Part shown: positions 8,421 to 17,034 of the stretch, piece by piece | Layout: every line of letters begins with the position of its first letter | Numbering within the stretch: the first letter of the stretch is position 1 | Assembly (NCBI GenBank): GCA_002385985.1 | Contig: DGEO01000041.1 | Location: forward strand, 22,545-48,065 | Length of the DNA: 25,521 nucleotides | Source: Anaerolineaceae bacterium UBA3924 | GTDB taxonomy: Bacteria > Chloroflexota > Anaerolineae > Anaerolineales > Anaerolineaceae | Direction: 5' to 3' | Translations under genes and position numbers: made by a program | The notes under the pieces: model-generated | What the model saw: the letters and a program-made list of their open reading frames with translations, nothing else | What the model was told of the DNA's origin: nothing | The model's database searches: none

Positions 8421-8825
8421 CTAGTCTTTCACCGGCGCGAAGGCCACGGCCTCGATCTCGACCGCGCCACCTTTGGGCAGCGCCGCGACCTGGACGGCCG
8501 AACGGGCCGGCGGTTTTTCAATAAAGAACCCGGCATAAATGGCGTTCATTTTTGCGAAGTCGCCCATATCCCGCAGGAACACGGTGGTCTTGACCACATC
8601 CTTCAGCCCGGCGCCAGCCGCTTCGAGCACCGCTTTCAGGTTCTCGAGCGCCTGACGGGTTTCCGCCTCCACGCCGCCTTCCACCAGGTTCCCGCTGGCC
8701 GGGTCCAGCCCCAGCTGGCCGGAGGTGTAGACGAAATCACCCACCCGGATGGCCGCCGAATAGGGACCGATAGCCACGGGCGCTTTTTCAGCTGTCACTA
8801 CGATCTTTTCCACTGCTTTTTCCAT
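8421..8825 (-). CDS. ridA: RidA family enamine/imine deaminase
   Basis: A 134-aa YjgF/YER057c/UK114 (Rid) family protein. These small trimeric enzymes hydrolyse reactive enamine/imine intermediates such as 2-aminoacrylate that leak from PLP enzymes. Visible marks: APVAIGPYSAAIRVGDFVYTSGQ near the N-terminus and the signature PPARSAVQVAALPKGGAVEIEAVA, whose Arg is the substrate-carboxylate binder. The ATG at 8825 is preferred over the in-frame GTG at 8834, because AGGAG (8834-8838) sits 8 nt before the ATG but overlaps the GTG. It lies 80 nt after cydB on the same strand and could be co-transcribed with it or have its own weak promoter. A D-cysteine desulfhydrase-like enzyme that may generate its substrate lies at the end of the next operon. 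Confidence 0.93.
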   Translation of the reverse strand: MEKAVEKIVVTAEKAPVAIGPYSAAIRVGDFVYTSGQLGLDPASGNLVEGGVEAETRQALENLKAVLEAAGAGLKDVVKTTVFLRDMGDFAKMNAIYAGFFIEKPPARSAVQVAALPKGGAVEIEAVAFAPVKD

Positions 8826-8905
8826 GGGTTTCACTCCTGTCAGAGATTGGCCCGGCGGATGGGGAAGCCGCTGCCGCCCCTAACCATACCACAGGCTTGC
8901 CCGGA

Positions 8906-9922
8906 TCAGTAGTGAAGACTTTCCCTGTCAGCCGTCACCCGTTTGCGGAAGATCCAGTAGGTCCATCCCTGATATGCCAGCACGATGGGCACAAAGATCA
9001 GGGCGATGATGGTCATTGTCCGCAGCGTCACCTGACCCGAAGCGCTGTTGTAAATGGTCAGATGGTTGGCCGGGTCCAGCGTACTGTAGAGCACATTGGG
9101 GTAGTTGAACAGGAAGATGGTGGCCACGGCGAAGAGAATAGCCGCCGCGGTCATGCCGAACGCCCAGCCGTCCTGCTGCTTGCGGATGAAGTAGCCCGCC
9201 GCCAGGAACGTCGCCAGCGCTCCGATCGGGATCGGGCCAGGATTGATGCCCACACGAGAGTAGATATCTGTCACCAGGTAGGTCAGGACGGTGAACAGAC
9301 CGAGGAACACAGCCGCCGGGATCCAGGCTTTGAACGCCCATTCGCGGGCGCGGTCACAGATCGGCTCGACGGTCTTCAGCGACAGAAAAACCGCGCCGTG
9401 CGCAGTCAGCCCGCACAGTGAGACCAGCCCGCCAAGCAGGGAGTATGGGGTGAGGATATCAAAGAAGCTCCCGGCGAAATTGTGGCTGGCGTCAATGGGC
9501 ACGCCCTGGACGAAGCTGGCAAAGGCCACACCCCACAGCAGCGCCGGCAGAAAGCTGCCAGTGAAGATCATCCAGTCCCAGAAGCTGCGCCACTTCGGGC
9601 TTTCCTCCAGACTGCGGAACTCGAAAGCCACGCCGCGAACAATCAGCGCCAGCAGGATCAACAGCAGCGGAAGGTAGTAGCCGCTGAACATGGTGGCGTA
9701 CCAGCCGGGGAAGGCCGCAAACATGGCTCCGCCGGCGGTCAGCAGCCACACCTCGTTGCCGTCCCAGTGCGGCCCGATGGTGTTGATGATCATCCTGCGC
9801 TGTGTATCGTTTTTCCCCAGGAACGGCAGCAGGATCCCGACGCCAAAATCAAACCCTTCGAGGACGAAATAGCCGGTGAACAGGACGGCGATCAAGATAA
9901 ACCAGAGTGTGTTGAGGTCCAT
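8906..9922 (-). CDS. cydB: Cytochrome bd ubiquinol oxidase subunit II
   Basis: A 338-aa integral membrane protein with about eight hydrophobic segments and the CydB hallmarks: FVLEGFDFGVGILLPFL near residues 20-36, IGPHWDGNEVWLLTAGGAMFAAFP near 49-72, and FRSLEESPKWRSFWD. CydB pairs with CydA to form the quinol-oxidising, oxygen-reducing terminal oxidase. It has high oxygen affinity, and bd enzymes in general tolerate nitric oxide and sulfide. It begins 8 nt after the cydA stop, and its AGGAG ribosome site overlaps that stop codon, so expression is tightly coupled. No cydX-like micro-ORF or cydCD assembly genes follow in this window. Confidence 0.97.
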   Translation of the reverse strand: MDLNTLWFILIAVLFTGYFVLEGFDFGVGILLPFLGKNDTQRRMIINTIGPHWDGNEVWLLTAGGAMFAAFPGWYATMFSGYYLPLLLILLALIVRGVAFEFRSLEESPKWRSFWDWMIFTGSFLPALLWGVAFASFVQGVPIDASHNFAGSFFDILTPYSLLGGLVSLCGLTAHGAVFLSLKTVEPICDRAREWAFKAWIPAAVFLGLFTVLTYLVTDIYSRVGINPGPIPIGALATFLAAGYFIRKQQDGWAFGMTAAAILFAVATIFLFNYPNVLYSTLDPANHLTIYNSASGQVTLRTMTIIALIFVPIVLAYQGWTYWIFRKRVTADRESLHY

Positions 9923-9930
9923 GGCGGCTC

Positions 9931-11328
9931 CTACATCAATTGCATCTCAAGGGACTCAGTCTTTTTTTCCTTGCCGTTGAGGCCCTTTTCCGGCGCGGGG
10001 ACAATTTTGGTGTACTTCGCCAGCAGGTACACGTCCACGCCCATCAGCAGCCCGTAGATCAGGGTAAACACCGCCAGCGAAACCGCCACCATGGGCGCGG
10101 AGACCGCCGGCGAGGCGGCGTCAACGGTCTTCAGGTAGCCGTACACCACCCAGGGCTGGCGGCCGAACTCGGTCAGAATCCATCCAGAGGTGTTAGCCAG
10201 ATATGGCAGGAGAAGCGCCGGGGTAAAGTACTTAAGCAGGGTGAACTTATCCGGCAGGTGCCCGCGCATCACCCGGTAGAGGGCGTACAGCACCAGCGCC
10301 AACATGGCCATCCCCGACCCCACCATGATACGGAAAGTCCAGTAGGACACGGTGACGCTGGGATAGTAGCGTCCCGGCCCGTGCAGCTCCTCCGCCTCCT
10401 GCTGCAGGTCGCGGATGCCGCGCACCTCGCCCTCCAGCCGGTTGTAGGCCATCACGCTGAGCAGGCGGGGTATGCGGATCGAGAACACATCCCGCTGGTT
10501 CTCTTCATCCACAATGGAGATAAGCGAGAAGGAAGCCGGGTTCTCTGTCTCCCACAGGGCTTCGGCCGCGGCCATTTTCATCGGCTGCAGGCGAACCATC
10601 CGCTGGGCCTGGTTGTGCCCGATCAGGATTACCATGGCAACGGATATCACGCCAAACACGGCAGCTATGGAAAAGGACGGGCGGAAAACGTCGATCCTGC
10701 TCTTCCGGATCAGGTGATAGGCACTGATGCCCATCACGAAGAACGCTGCCGTGGTAAAGCCGGAGAAAATGGTGTGCGGGAACTGGCCCCACAGGTAGGG
10801 ATTGGTGATCAGATCAGAGAAACGCTGCATCACCAGCCGGCCGCCTTCCTCAACGAAGCCGACCGGGTGCTGCATGAAGGAGTTGGCCGCCAGGATCCAG
10901 AAGGCGGAGATGGAGGACCCCAGCGCTACCAGCCAGATGGACAGCAGGTGCAGCCCTCGCGGCAGGCGGTCCCAGCCGAAAATCCACAGCCCCAGGAACA
11001 CGGACTCGAGGAAAAAGGCCAGCAGGGCCTCGATGGCCAGCGGCGCGCCGAAGATATCACCGACAAAGCGCGCATACTCCGACCAGTTCATGCCGAACTG
11101 AAACTCAAGCACGATGCCGGTGACCACCCCCAGGGTGAAGTTGATCACGAACAGCTTCCCCCAGAACTTCGCCATGGTGCGGTAGTGCGCCTGGCGGGTG
11201 CGCACATACAGCGTCTCCATGATGGCCACCAGGACTGACAGACCGATCGTCAGCGGGACAAAGAAAAAATGATATACCGTCGTGACGCCGAACTGCCAGC
11301 GTGACAGAGAGATCATCAATTCATCCAT
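9931..11328 (-). CDS. cydA: Cytochrome bd ubiquinol oxidase subunit I
   Basis: A 465-aa membrane protein carrying the haem-binding subunit features. By alignment with the E. coli protein, H20 is the b595 ligand, E100 and E108 are the conserved acids, H185 (FPHTIFSGF) and M335 (TFRIMVG) are the b558 ligands, and GRQPW lies at 386-390. The quinol-binding region keeps QPMKMAAAEALWE (K251, E256), but the following loop is short. This is the S-type Q-loop rather than the long proteobacterial one; both canonical bd and cyanide-insensitive-like enzymes can have it. GGAGG (11334-11338) lies 5 nt before the ATG. A possible minus-strand -10 (TACAAT) lies at 11423-11428. It is the first gene of cydAB. 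Confidence 0.97.
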   Translation of the reverse strand: MDELMISLSRWQFGVTTVYHFFFVPLTIGLSVLVAIMETLYVRTRQAHYRTMAKFWGKLFVINFTLGVVTGIVLEFQFGMNWSEYARFVGDIFGAPLAIEALLAFFLESVFLGLWIFGWDRLPRGLHLLSIWLVALGSSISAFWILAANSFMQHPVGFVEEGGRLVMQRFSDLITNPYLWGQFPHTIFSGFTTAAFFVMGISAYHLIRKSRIDVFRPSFSIAAVFGVISVAMVILIGHNQAQRMVRLQPMKMAAAEALWETENPASFSLISIVDEENQRDVFSIRIPRLLSVMAYNRLEGEVRGIRDLQQEAEELHGPGRYYPSVTVSYWTFRIMVGSGMAMLALVLYALYRVMRGHLPDKFTLLKYFTPALLLPYLANTSGWILTEFGRQPWVVYGYLKTVDAASPAVSAPMVAVSLAVFTLIYGLLMGVDVYLLAKYTKIVPAPEKGLNGKEKKTESLEMQLM

Positions 11329-11422
11329 GCGGGCCTCCAGGTTGGATCAGTTATGCTGCGAGACGTATGAGGATGTCTACAGAAACAAGGGCTGCTGAAA
11401 GAATAAGAACCCACCTGCACCA

Positions 11423-11428
11423 ATTGTA
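11423..11428 (-). promoter_or_regulatory. Possible cydAB promoter -10
   Basis: TACAAT on the minus strand, 94 nt upstream of the cydA start in an AT-rich patch between two genes. No good -35 hexamer was found at 16-18 nt, so the call is weak. The 197-nt gap between the cydA start and the upstream gene otherwise holds the terminator at 11507-11522 and no reading frame that looks real. Confidence 0.3.
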
Positions 11429-11506
11429 CTGAATTTTGGAAAAAAGGGGTGAAAATTCACGTATTACAAGACAGCGACAGCGAGGTATCAGACTTTTTCT
11501 GCAAAG

Positions 11507-11522
11507 GGCCGGTTTCCCGGCC
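11507..11522 (-). terminator. Terminator after the GT4 gene
   Basis: GGCCGG and CCGGCC arms with a GAAA tetraloop when read on the minus strand, starting 3 nt after the GT4 stop codon. A short CUUUG follows rather than a long U-run, so termination may be only partial. It separates the three-gene polysaccharide module from cydAB. Confidence 0.5.
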
Positions 11523-11525
11523 GGT

Positions 11526-12749
11526 TCAGCGTCCCTTCGCCACCATCTCTTCCATGATCGCACCCATCTGAGCCGCCTGCTGCCACCTGTTAAAGCTCCG
11601 CTCCACCGCCAGGCGGCCGGCCGCGCCCATTTCCCGGGCCTTCTGCGGATTATCCGCAAGAAAGGCGACCGCATCCGCCAGGGCCTGCGCATCGCCCGGC
11701 GGCACTGCCACCCCTGCCCCCGCCTGCTCGACCACCTGGCGGATCACGCCGTCGATGGCCAGCACAACGGGCCGCCCGGCGGCCATGTAGTCGAACACCT
11801 TGTTGGGATAGGTGGTCTTGTACATCTCCAGCGGCTTCAGGATAGCAATGCAGGCATCAGCGGCGGCCAGCACAGCGCTCATCCGGTTCTTGGGCTGGGA
11901 GGGCACAAAAAGCACGTTTTCCAGGCCTTTCTGTTCAGCCTTTGACTGCAGCGCCGCCTTCTCCTTGCCGTCACCGACGAAGACGAAGCGGATGTCCTGC
12001 CGCCCGCGCAGCCGGTCCGCCGCGTCGAGCACCACGCCCAGGTCGTTGGATAAACCATGCGCCCCGGCATACAGGGCCACAAAGGCATTCTCCAGCCCGT
12101 GATCCCGGCGGAAGGTCTCCCCACGGCAGTCCGGAGCAAACATCTCCGGGTCGGCGCCGTTGGCCACCAGCTCCACCCAGTTTGCGCCCCGCCCGGAGAC
12201 GTGCGGGATAAACCCGGGCGAGTTCACCACCAGCCGGTCCGCGCGGCGGTAGAGGAAGCTTTCCAGCCACAGCGACAGGCGGATCAGCACCGGATTGCGC
12301 AGCACACCGACGGCGATGGCGAAGGCCGGCCACAGGTCACGGACCTCAAACAGAAATCGCGCGCCTTTCAGCCGGGCCAGCAGCCAGGCGGTGACGCCCT
12401 GGAAAATCGGCGGCGAGGTCCCCCAGACCAGATCCACCTGCTTGACACGCAGCCCCACCAGGAACGAGGACAGCATGAAGCTGAAAAAGCTCAGCAGCCG
12501 GTGCAGGAAACTGCGGTGCAGGGCGGAATAAGTGTAGGTGCGCAGGACCGTGATGCCCGTCTCGACATATTCTTTCTGCACCCAGGCCTGCCGCCCGGAA
12601 CGGACCCTGCCGGTCAGATAGCTGACCGGGCTGGCCAGCACAGTCACCCGGTGGCCCTGGCTGGCTAGATGCCGGGCAATTTCAATGTGCCGGGTGCCCC
12701 CGGCTTCGTCGAGAGCGGCGAAGGCCTGGTGAATCAGCAGGATGTGCAT
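11526..12749 (-). CDS. Family 4 glycosyltransferase, WbuB-like
   Basis: A 407-aa retaining GT-B glycosyltransferase. The N-terminus, MHILLIHQAFAALDEAGGTRHIEIARHL, matches the WbuB-type opening where a GGTRH loop binds substrate. The donor half contains VALYAGAHGLSNDLG, FVFVGDGKEK and the KPLEMYKTTYPNKVFDYMAAGRPVV region with the conserved acidic motif. WbuB itself transfers N-acetyl-L-fucosamine in O-antigen synthesis; the sugar used here is unknown. It is the last of three minus-strand genes (after the oxidoreductase and heparinase-like genes), 41 nt after the heparinase stop and closed by a hairpin. No clear Shine-Dalgarno sequence precedes the ATG at 12749. Confidence 0.92.
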   Translation of the reverse strand: MHILLIHQAFAALDEAGGTRHIEIARHLASQGHRVTVLASPVSYLTGRVRSGRQAWVQKEYVETGITVLRTYTYSALHRSFLHRLLSFFSFMLSSFLVGLRVKQVDLVWGTSPPIFQGVTAWLLARLKGARFLFEVRDLWPAFAIAVGVLRNPVLIRLSLWLESFLYRRADRLVVNSPGFIPHVSGRGANWVELVANGADPEMFAPDCRGETFRRDHGLENAFVALYAGAHGLSNDLGVVLDAADRLRGRQDIRFVFVGDGKEKAALQSKAEQKGLENVLFVPSQPKNRMSAVLAAADACIAILKPLEMYKTTYPNKVFDYMAAGRPVVLAIDGVIRQVVEQAGAGVAVPPGDAQALADAVAFLADNPQKAREMGAAGRLAVERSFNRWQQAAQMGAIMEEMVAKGR

Positions 12750-12790
12750 GCAGTCATTCTAATCCATGGGCGATGAAAACGGGCTTCCCT

Positions 12791-14740
12791 TTACGACTCG
12801 CCCAGCAGAATATCGGTCTGTAGCTGGATGGGCAGCGTTCCGCTGACCCGCACGCGGTAGGACAGGGCCGGCAGCTTCACGCTGTAGGTCGGGCTGTACC
12901 AGCCCCGGCAGGGTTTAATCGGGCTGATGCCCATCAGGCGCTCCCCGCCGCGGACCAGCAGATCTTCCTCCCGCTTTCCGCTGACCACGGTCACCTTCAC
13001 CTGAACCGGGCCCGGCGGCAGGGTCACTCGCAGCGCCTCCCCCAGCCACAGCCATTCCCCGTCTGGCAGCAGCCACTGCAGGCTGCAGGAAATCGACCCG
13101 CCCGGCTGTTTTCCGGCATCCAGGGGCAGTAGCCAGTCTGCCACCCGCCAGTGACCGGCGCTTACCCGTTCCAGGCTGCGCCGGTGAATAATCCCCATTC
13201 GGCGGTACCCATCGTGTTCGGCGGTCAGCCGTTCTCCCGGCTGCGGCTCTGCGGTCACCCAACGGGCCTGAGCCCAGTCCAGCCAGAGGAACTTGCCCGC
13301 CCGGAGCATCTGGTCGCTGTCCTCCACGCACACGGTGTTGTGCACATCCGTGCCGGCCAGGGCGTTCTCCCAGGGGGGAGCGGCGTTGTAGCGGTATGTA
13401 CCCGCATCCAGCAGCACGTTCTGCCCGCGCCACCACAGGTCCACATGCAGCTGGTCAGCGTGGGCCGGGCGGTGGTGGAACTTCACCGCCCGCAGGATCG
13501 CCCACGAGTCCCCATCCCCCAGCCGGCCGGATTCCGGGCGAGCTGCCGGAAGAAGTTCCGTAGAGCGCGGCGCATCCGGCAGGCCAAGGTACAGGCTGAG
13601 CGCGTCCCACGGCCCGGCGGGCAGCGGGCTTTCCGCCAGAAAGGCCCGGCCGGCCGCCTGAAGCACCGGACGGTAGTCTCCGTGCTCCAGCCCGCCGGGC
13701 GGCAGCCAGTTGGCTCCGTCGTTGTGGCCCAGGTTCGCGGCCCGGCCGGAAGGGTCCATGCGCTGCGCCAGCCAGCGGACACTGGCAGCCAGCCGCTCTC
13801 GGACAGTCTCAGGCCAGACCAGGTCAGGATCGCCCTGCACCAAGGCATTCACCCACAGGGCGGCATGCAGCATCACCCGGTGGTAGTTCGTGCTGTGCTG
13901 TGCGTAAGTACCGTCCGGCTCCAGCTGGTCGAGCAGCCCGCGGTCGAACCAGGTCCAGCCCAGCCGCTTCCAGCTGGCCGCTTCCGGGTGGCCGGCCAGC
14001 AGGCAGCCGGCGGTCAGCAGCCCGGCCGACTCGGTGAGCAGGTGATTGTTGCGCTGAGCGCGGGCGTACAGCAGCGTGGGCGGGATGCGCCGCGCGTGCT
14101 CGACGATCGCCCTGAGGATGGCCTGCTCCTGCGCCGGCTCGAGCGGAAAATGCTGCAGCGCGAAGGCCAGCGCCATCAGCCGCAGCGCCACCTCCTGCCC
14201 GGAAGCCCAGTTCGGTCCCATGTTGGGCGGATTGTGACGCTGGAAGGTCTCAAACTGCCTCCAGAACGCCTGCGGATAGCGCAGGCTGCCGGTCAGGTGA
14301 TAGGCCTGCACCAGAGTGAAGACCCAGCCGAAGCGGGCCGGCTCCCAGATGTCCTTGATATCCCCTTCCACGGCGCGTTCGGCCGCCGTCCAGTGCAGGT
14401 CCGCATTCGGCGGGGCCAGGCACAGCTCGACCGCCGGGCCGCCGTACAAACGGACTCTGCCGGCCACAATTTCATCCGCTGCTTCCACCAGCCGGCCGGC
14501 AAGCGGCGTGAGCACATCGCGGATCCGCTCGGTGTCCACCGGGCGAAAAACCGGATTCCACTGCAGCGGCTCCGCTGCCAGCGGCCGCCCGCCCGGCGGA
14601 GTCAGCCGCCGCCACAGGCCCAGCCGCAGCCCGATCCGGTAGGCAGCCGCCAGGCCGGAAGCTTCCAGCCCCAGCTGGCGCGCCGCCTGCCAGCCCAGGC
14701 CCAGTCTGGCGGTCAGGCGGTCAGAATTACGCAAGCCCAT
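12791..14740 (-). CDS. Heparinase II/III-like protein (alginate lyase family)
   Basis: A 649-aa protein with the two-part heparinase II/III layout: an alpha/alpha toroid (about 70-360) and a C-terminal beta-sandwich (about 400-640). Active-site-like motifs are present: NNHLLTES (N231-H233), QHSTNYHRV (Y286), NLGHNDGAN (about 336-344) and HADQLHVDLWWRGQNVLLDAGTYRYN in the beta domain. These match the Asn/His/Tyr/His set of polysaccharide lyases that cleave uronic-acid-containing chains by beta-elimination. No signal peptide is visible, so it may be cytoplasmic or use an unusual route. Homologues are often encoded in capsule loci, where they are thought to trim or modify the polymer. The ATG at 14740 overlaps the upstream gene by 14 bp. 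The substrate is unknown. Confidence 0.88.
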   Translation of the reverse strand: MGLRNSDRLTARLGLGWQAARQLGLEASGLAAAYRIGLRLGLWRRLTPPGGRPLAAEPLQWNPVFRPVDTERIRDVLTPLAGRLVEAADEIVAGRVRLYGGPAVELCLAPPNADLHWTAAERAVEGDIKDIWEPARFGWVFTLVQAYHLTGSLRYPQAFWRQFETFQRHNPPNMGPNWASGQEVALRLMALAFALQHFPLEPAQEQAILRAIVEHARRIPPTLLYARAQRNNHLLTESAGLLTAGCLLAGHPEAASWKRLGWTWFDRGLLDQLEPDGTYAQHSTNYHRVMLHAALWVNALVQGDPDLVWPETVRERLAASVRWLAQRMDPSGRAANLGHNDGANWLPPGGLEHGDYRPVLQAAGRAFLAESPLPAGPWDALSLYLGLPDAPRSTELLPAARPESGRLGDGDSWAILRAVKFHHRPAHADQLHVDLWWRGQNVLLDAGTYRYNAAPPWENALAGTDVHNTVCVEDSDQMLRAGKFLWLDWAQARWVTAEPQPGERLTAEHDGYRRMGIIHRRSLERVSAGHWRVADWLLPLDAGKQPGGSISCSLQWLLPDGEWLWLGEALRVTLPPGPVQVKVTVVSGKREEDLLVRGGERLMGISPIKPCRGWYSPTYSVKLPALSYRVRVSGTLPIQLQTDILLGES

Positions 14741-16931
14741 CCTGATCCACGCTCAACTCGGCCTGGCCGGGCAGCCGGATGGTCCGCTCCTGCCCGCTGC
14801 GCAGCGATTCCACGGCCGCGAATGTCGCCTGGGTGACGCCCAGCAGATCCATGTAGGAGATGGGCGGCGGCCCGCCCCGCTGGACGGCCTCCAGGAAAGC
14901 CTTCCACAGCCCGCGGTGGCCTTTGTCCTGACCCATTCCACGGCCCGGCGCCTCCCGTCTGCCGCCCCGGACCAGCTCCAGCGAGCGGAAATCGTTCAAC
15001 ACGGCCACAGCCCCGCCTTTGAACACCTCCACCCGCTCCTTGGGGAAGCTTTTGTCCCCGTTGGCCAGGTAGCTTACCGTCCCGACCGAGCCGTCCGCGA
15101 AGGTGAAGGTCATCACCACGTTGTCCTCGTGGTAGCGGCCGTTGTCCGGCAGCCCGTGCGCCCGCACCGATACCGGCGGCGAACCCACCAGGAAGGTCAG
15201 AAAATCGACGAAATGGCAGCCCTCGCCGATGATCCGCCCCCCGCCCTGCTCCGGATCGTGCAGCCAGTGGCTGTCCGGCAGATAGCCGGCGTTGACCCGG
15301 TAGTGTGCCACCAGCGGTTCGCTGCCCGCCTGCAGGTATTCCTTCATGCGAACGGCCAGAGGAGCAAAGCGGCGGTTGAAGCCGACGGTCAGCAGCGGCA
15401 GCCCTTCCTGCATAAGCATCCCGCTTATCTCATCCAGCTCCGCCTGCGTGATCGCCAGCGGTTTCTCGCAGAAGACATGCTTGCCGTTCTGCAGCGCGGC
15501 CAGAATCTGCCGGGCGTGGTGCTGGTGGCGGGTAAGCACGGCCAGCACATTGATCTCCGGATCGGCCAGCAGCGCTTCCTCATCCGTGGTGGCGTAGTTG
15601 AAGCCGTACTTCTGGGATGCCAGCCGTGCGCTGACCCCCGAAGCTGAAGCGATCCCCACTCGGGTGCCAAGCCCCACCGCCTTCACCGACGGCAAAAAGA
15701 CGGCGTTGGCGTAATTGCCCGCTCCCAGCACCCCGATTCCCAGCCGGTCCGTCGGGCGGGTCTGCCCGCTGGCGGCAGGATTGACCACCTTCCGGCCGGC
15801 TTCCACCTCCACCGGGTGGGGATAGGTCAGCAGCACGCCCAGGAAAGGTTCATCCGTCTTGCGGGTGATCAGTTGATAGGCCGCTTCTGCCTGGTCGATG
15901 GGGAAGCGGTGGCTGATCAGCGGCTGCAGGTTCAGGTCACCGGAAGCCATCAGCTCGACGGCGGCCTGCATGTTGCGGTTTTCCGTCCAGCGCACGTAGC
16001 CGTAGGGATAATCCCGCCCGCCTTCCTCGTAGTCCGGGTCGTATCTTCCCGGCCCGTAAGAGCGCGAGACAATCACCTGCAGCTCTTTCTCGTAATACAC
16101 TTTTCGCGGCAGGTGCAGGTCGACCGCGCCCACCGCGACCACCTTCGCCCGGTCGCACGCCAGCGCTCCGGCCAGCTCCATGGGGTCCGCCGAGCGGGAA
16201 TCGGCGCACACCAGCACCGCGTCGAAGCCGCGGTCCTGCGTGAAGGCGCGGCCGGCAGCTTCGGCCACATCCCGGCTGACTGCTTTTGCGCCCATTTCCT
16301 GCGCCAGCGCGATGCGCCGGGGGTCCAGGTCCACCCCGAACACCTGGCAGCCGGCCGCCCGGGCGATGCTGACGGTCAGCAGCCCGAGCAGGCCCAGTCC
16401 GATGACGGCCGCGCGCTCGCCGAGCTGCAGCTCCGCAAGGCGAAACCCCTGCATGGCGATGGCAGCCAGCGTGGTGAAGGCTGCTGATTCAAAATCAACC
16501 TCATCGGGCAGCTTCACCATCAGGTTCTGCGGCACGACCACGTACTCCGCATGTACCGCATACCCGCCGCCGGCGCAGGCCACCCGGTCGCCGGGATGGA
16601 AACCCGCCAGCCCCGGTCCCACCTCCACGATGGTGCCCGCGGAAGAATACCCCAGTGTCGTAGGCTGGTCCAGCCGGTTGAAAGCCGCCGAAACCGTCCC
16701 AACGATCCCCTCCCGGCGGGCCTTGTCCAGCACCTGACGCACCAGATCAGGCCGCGACTGCGCCTTGCCCAGCAGGCTTTTTTCAGCAAACTCCACCAGG
16801 GTGCGTTCGGTCCCGGCGGAAACCAGCGAGGCGGCGTTGCGCACCAGCGCCATCCCCGGCCCCGGTCTGGGCACCGGCACATCCGCGACCATCGTCTCGC
16901 CGCTGCGCAGGCTCTGGAGTAATTGTTTCAT
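14727..16931 (-). CDS. Bi-domain oxidoreductase: zinc-less MDR fused to Gfo/Idh/MocA
   Basis: A 734-aa natural fusion. Residues 1-370 form a medium-chain dehydrogenase/reductase with a nucleotide-binding AAVIGLGLLGLLTVSIA (about 174-190). The usual catalytic zinc ligands are absent: the Cys region reads SLVSAGTER and the GHE region reads LGYSSAGTIVEVG, and there is no structural four-Cys cluster. Residues 396-734 form a Gfo/Idh/MocA dehydrogenase with LGIGVLGAGNYA and the CEKPLA motif (488-493). GEGCHFVDF, with a likely catalytic His, lies near 575-585. Such fusions are found in surface polysaccharide loci, probably oxidising or epimerising nucleotide sugars in two linked NAD(P) steps; the reaction is not known to me. 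GAGG precedes the ATG at 7 nt. It is the first gene of its operon, with a divergent promoter region upstream. Confidence 0.9.
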   Translation of the reverse strand: MKQLLQSLRSGETMVADVPVPRPGPGMALVRNAASLVSAGTERTLVEFAEKSLLGKAQSRPDLVRQVLDKARREGIVGTVSAAFNRLDQPTTLGYSSAGTIVEVGPGLAGFHPGDRVACAGGGYAVHAEYVVVPQNLMVKLPDEVDFESAAFTTLAAIAMQGFRLAELQLGERAAVIGLGLLGLLTVSIARAAGCQVFGVDLDPRRIALAQEMGAKAVSRDVAEAAGRAFTQDRGFDAVLVCADSRSADPMELAGALACDRAKVVAVGAVDLHLPRKVYYEKELQVIVSRSYGPGRYDPDYEEGGRDYPYGYVRWTENRNMQAAVELMASGDLNLQPLISHRFPIDQAEAAYQLITRKTDEPFLGVLLTYPHPVEVEAGRKVVNPAASGQTRPTDRLGIGVLGAGNYANAVFLPSVKAVGLGTRVGIASASGVSARLASQKYGFNYATTDEEALLADPEINVLAVLTRHQHHARQILAALQNGKHVFCEKPLAITQAELDEISGMLMQEGLPLLTVGFNRRFAPLAVRMKEYLQAGSEPLVAHYRVNAGYLPDSHWLHDPEQGGGRIIGEGCHFVDFLTFLVGSPPVSVRAHGLPDNGRYHEDNVVMTFTFADGSVGTVSYLANGDKSFPKERVEVFKGGAVAVLNDFRSLELVRGGRREAPGRGMGQDKGHRGLWKAFLEAVQRGGPPPISYMDLLGVTQATFAAVESLRSGQERTIRLPGQAELSVDQDGLA

Positions 16932-16968
16932 CGCTCGTCCTCTGGAGGTGGGGTAAGTTAATAATTAG

Positions 16969-16992
16969 ATTATAAGCCATGTTCCAGCGCCC
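16969..16992 (-). promoter_or_regulatory. Core of promoter for the oxidoreductase operon
   Basis: A perfect TATAAT on the minus strand at 16969-16974, 38 nt upstream of the start codon, in an AT-rich island. An upstream CTGACC (plus positions 16993-16998) is a fair -35 match at 18 nt spacing. It faces away from the ygbA promoter, so the two form a divergent pair. Confidence 0.55.
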
Positions 16993-17012
16993 GGTCAGGC
17001 GAGGCCGCGTGT

Positions 17013-17018
17013 TATAAT
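17013..17018 (+). promoter_or_regulatory. Promoter -10 for the YgbA-family gene
   Basis: A perfect TATAAT 58 nt upstream of the ATG at 17076, in the short divergent region. No consensus -35 is seen at 16-18 nt, which would fit a promoter needing an activator, but this is inference. Confidence 0.5.
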
Positions 17019-17034
17019 CCGGGTCGCCCCAATC

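Noticed and set aside
8826..8834. GTG start for ridA three codons upstream
   Set aside because: The AGGAG ribosome site overlaps this codon and is spaced correctly for the ATG at 8825.
9940..11238. 432-codon plus-strand open frame opposite cydA
   Set aside because: It is antisense to cydA, whose haem ligands are all intact; the plus-strand product is low-complexity His/Gln-rich.
13151..14836. 561-codon plus-strand open frame opposite the heparinase-like gene
   Set aside because: It has shadow-frame composition (Arg, Gln, Pro-rich) and no recognisable fold, and the opposite strand carries conserved active-site motifs.
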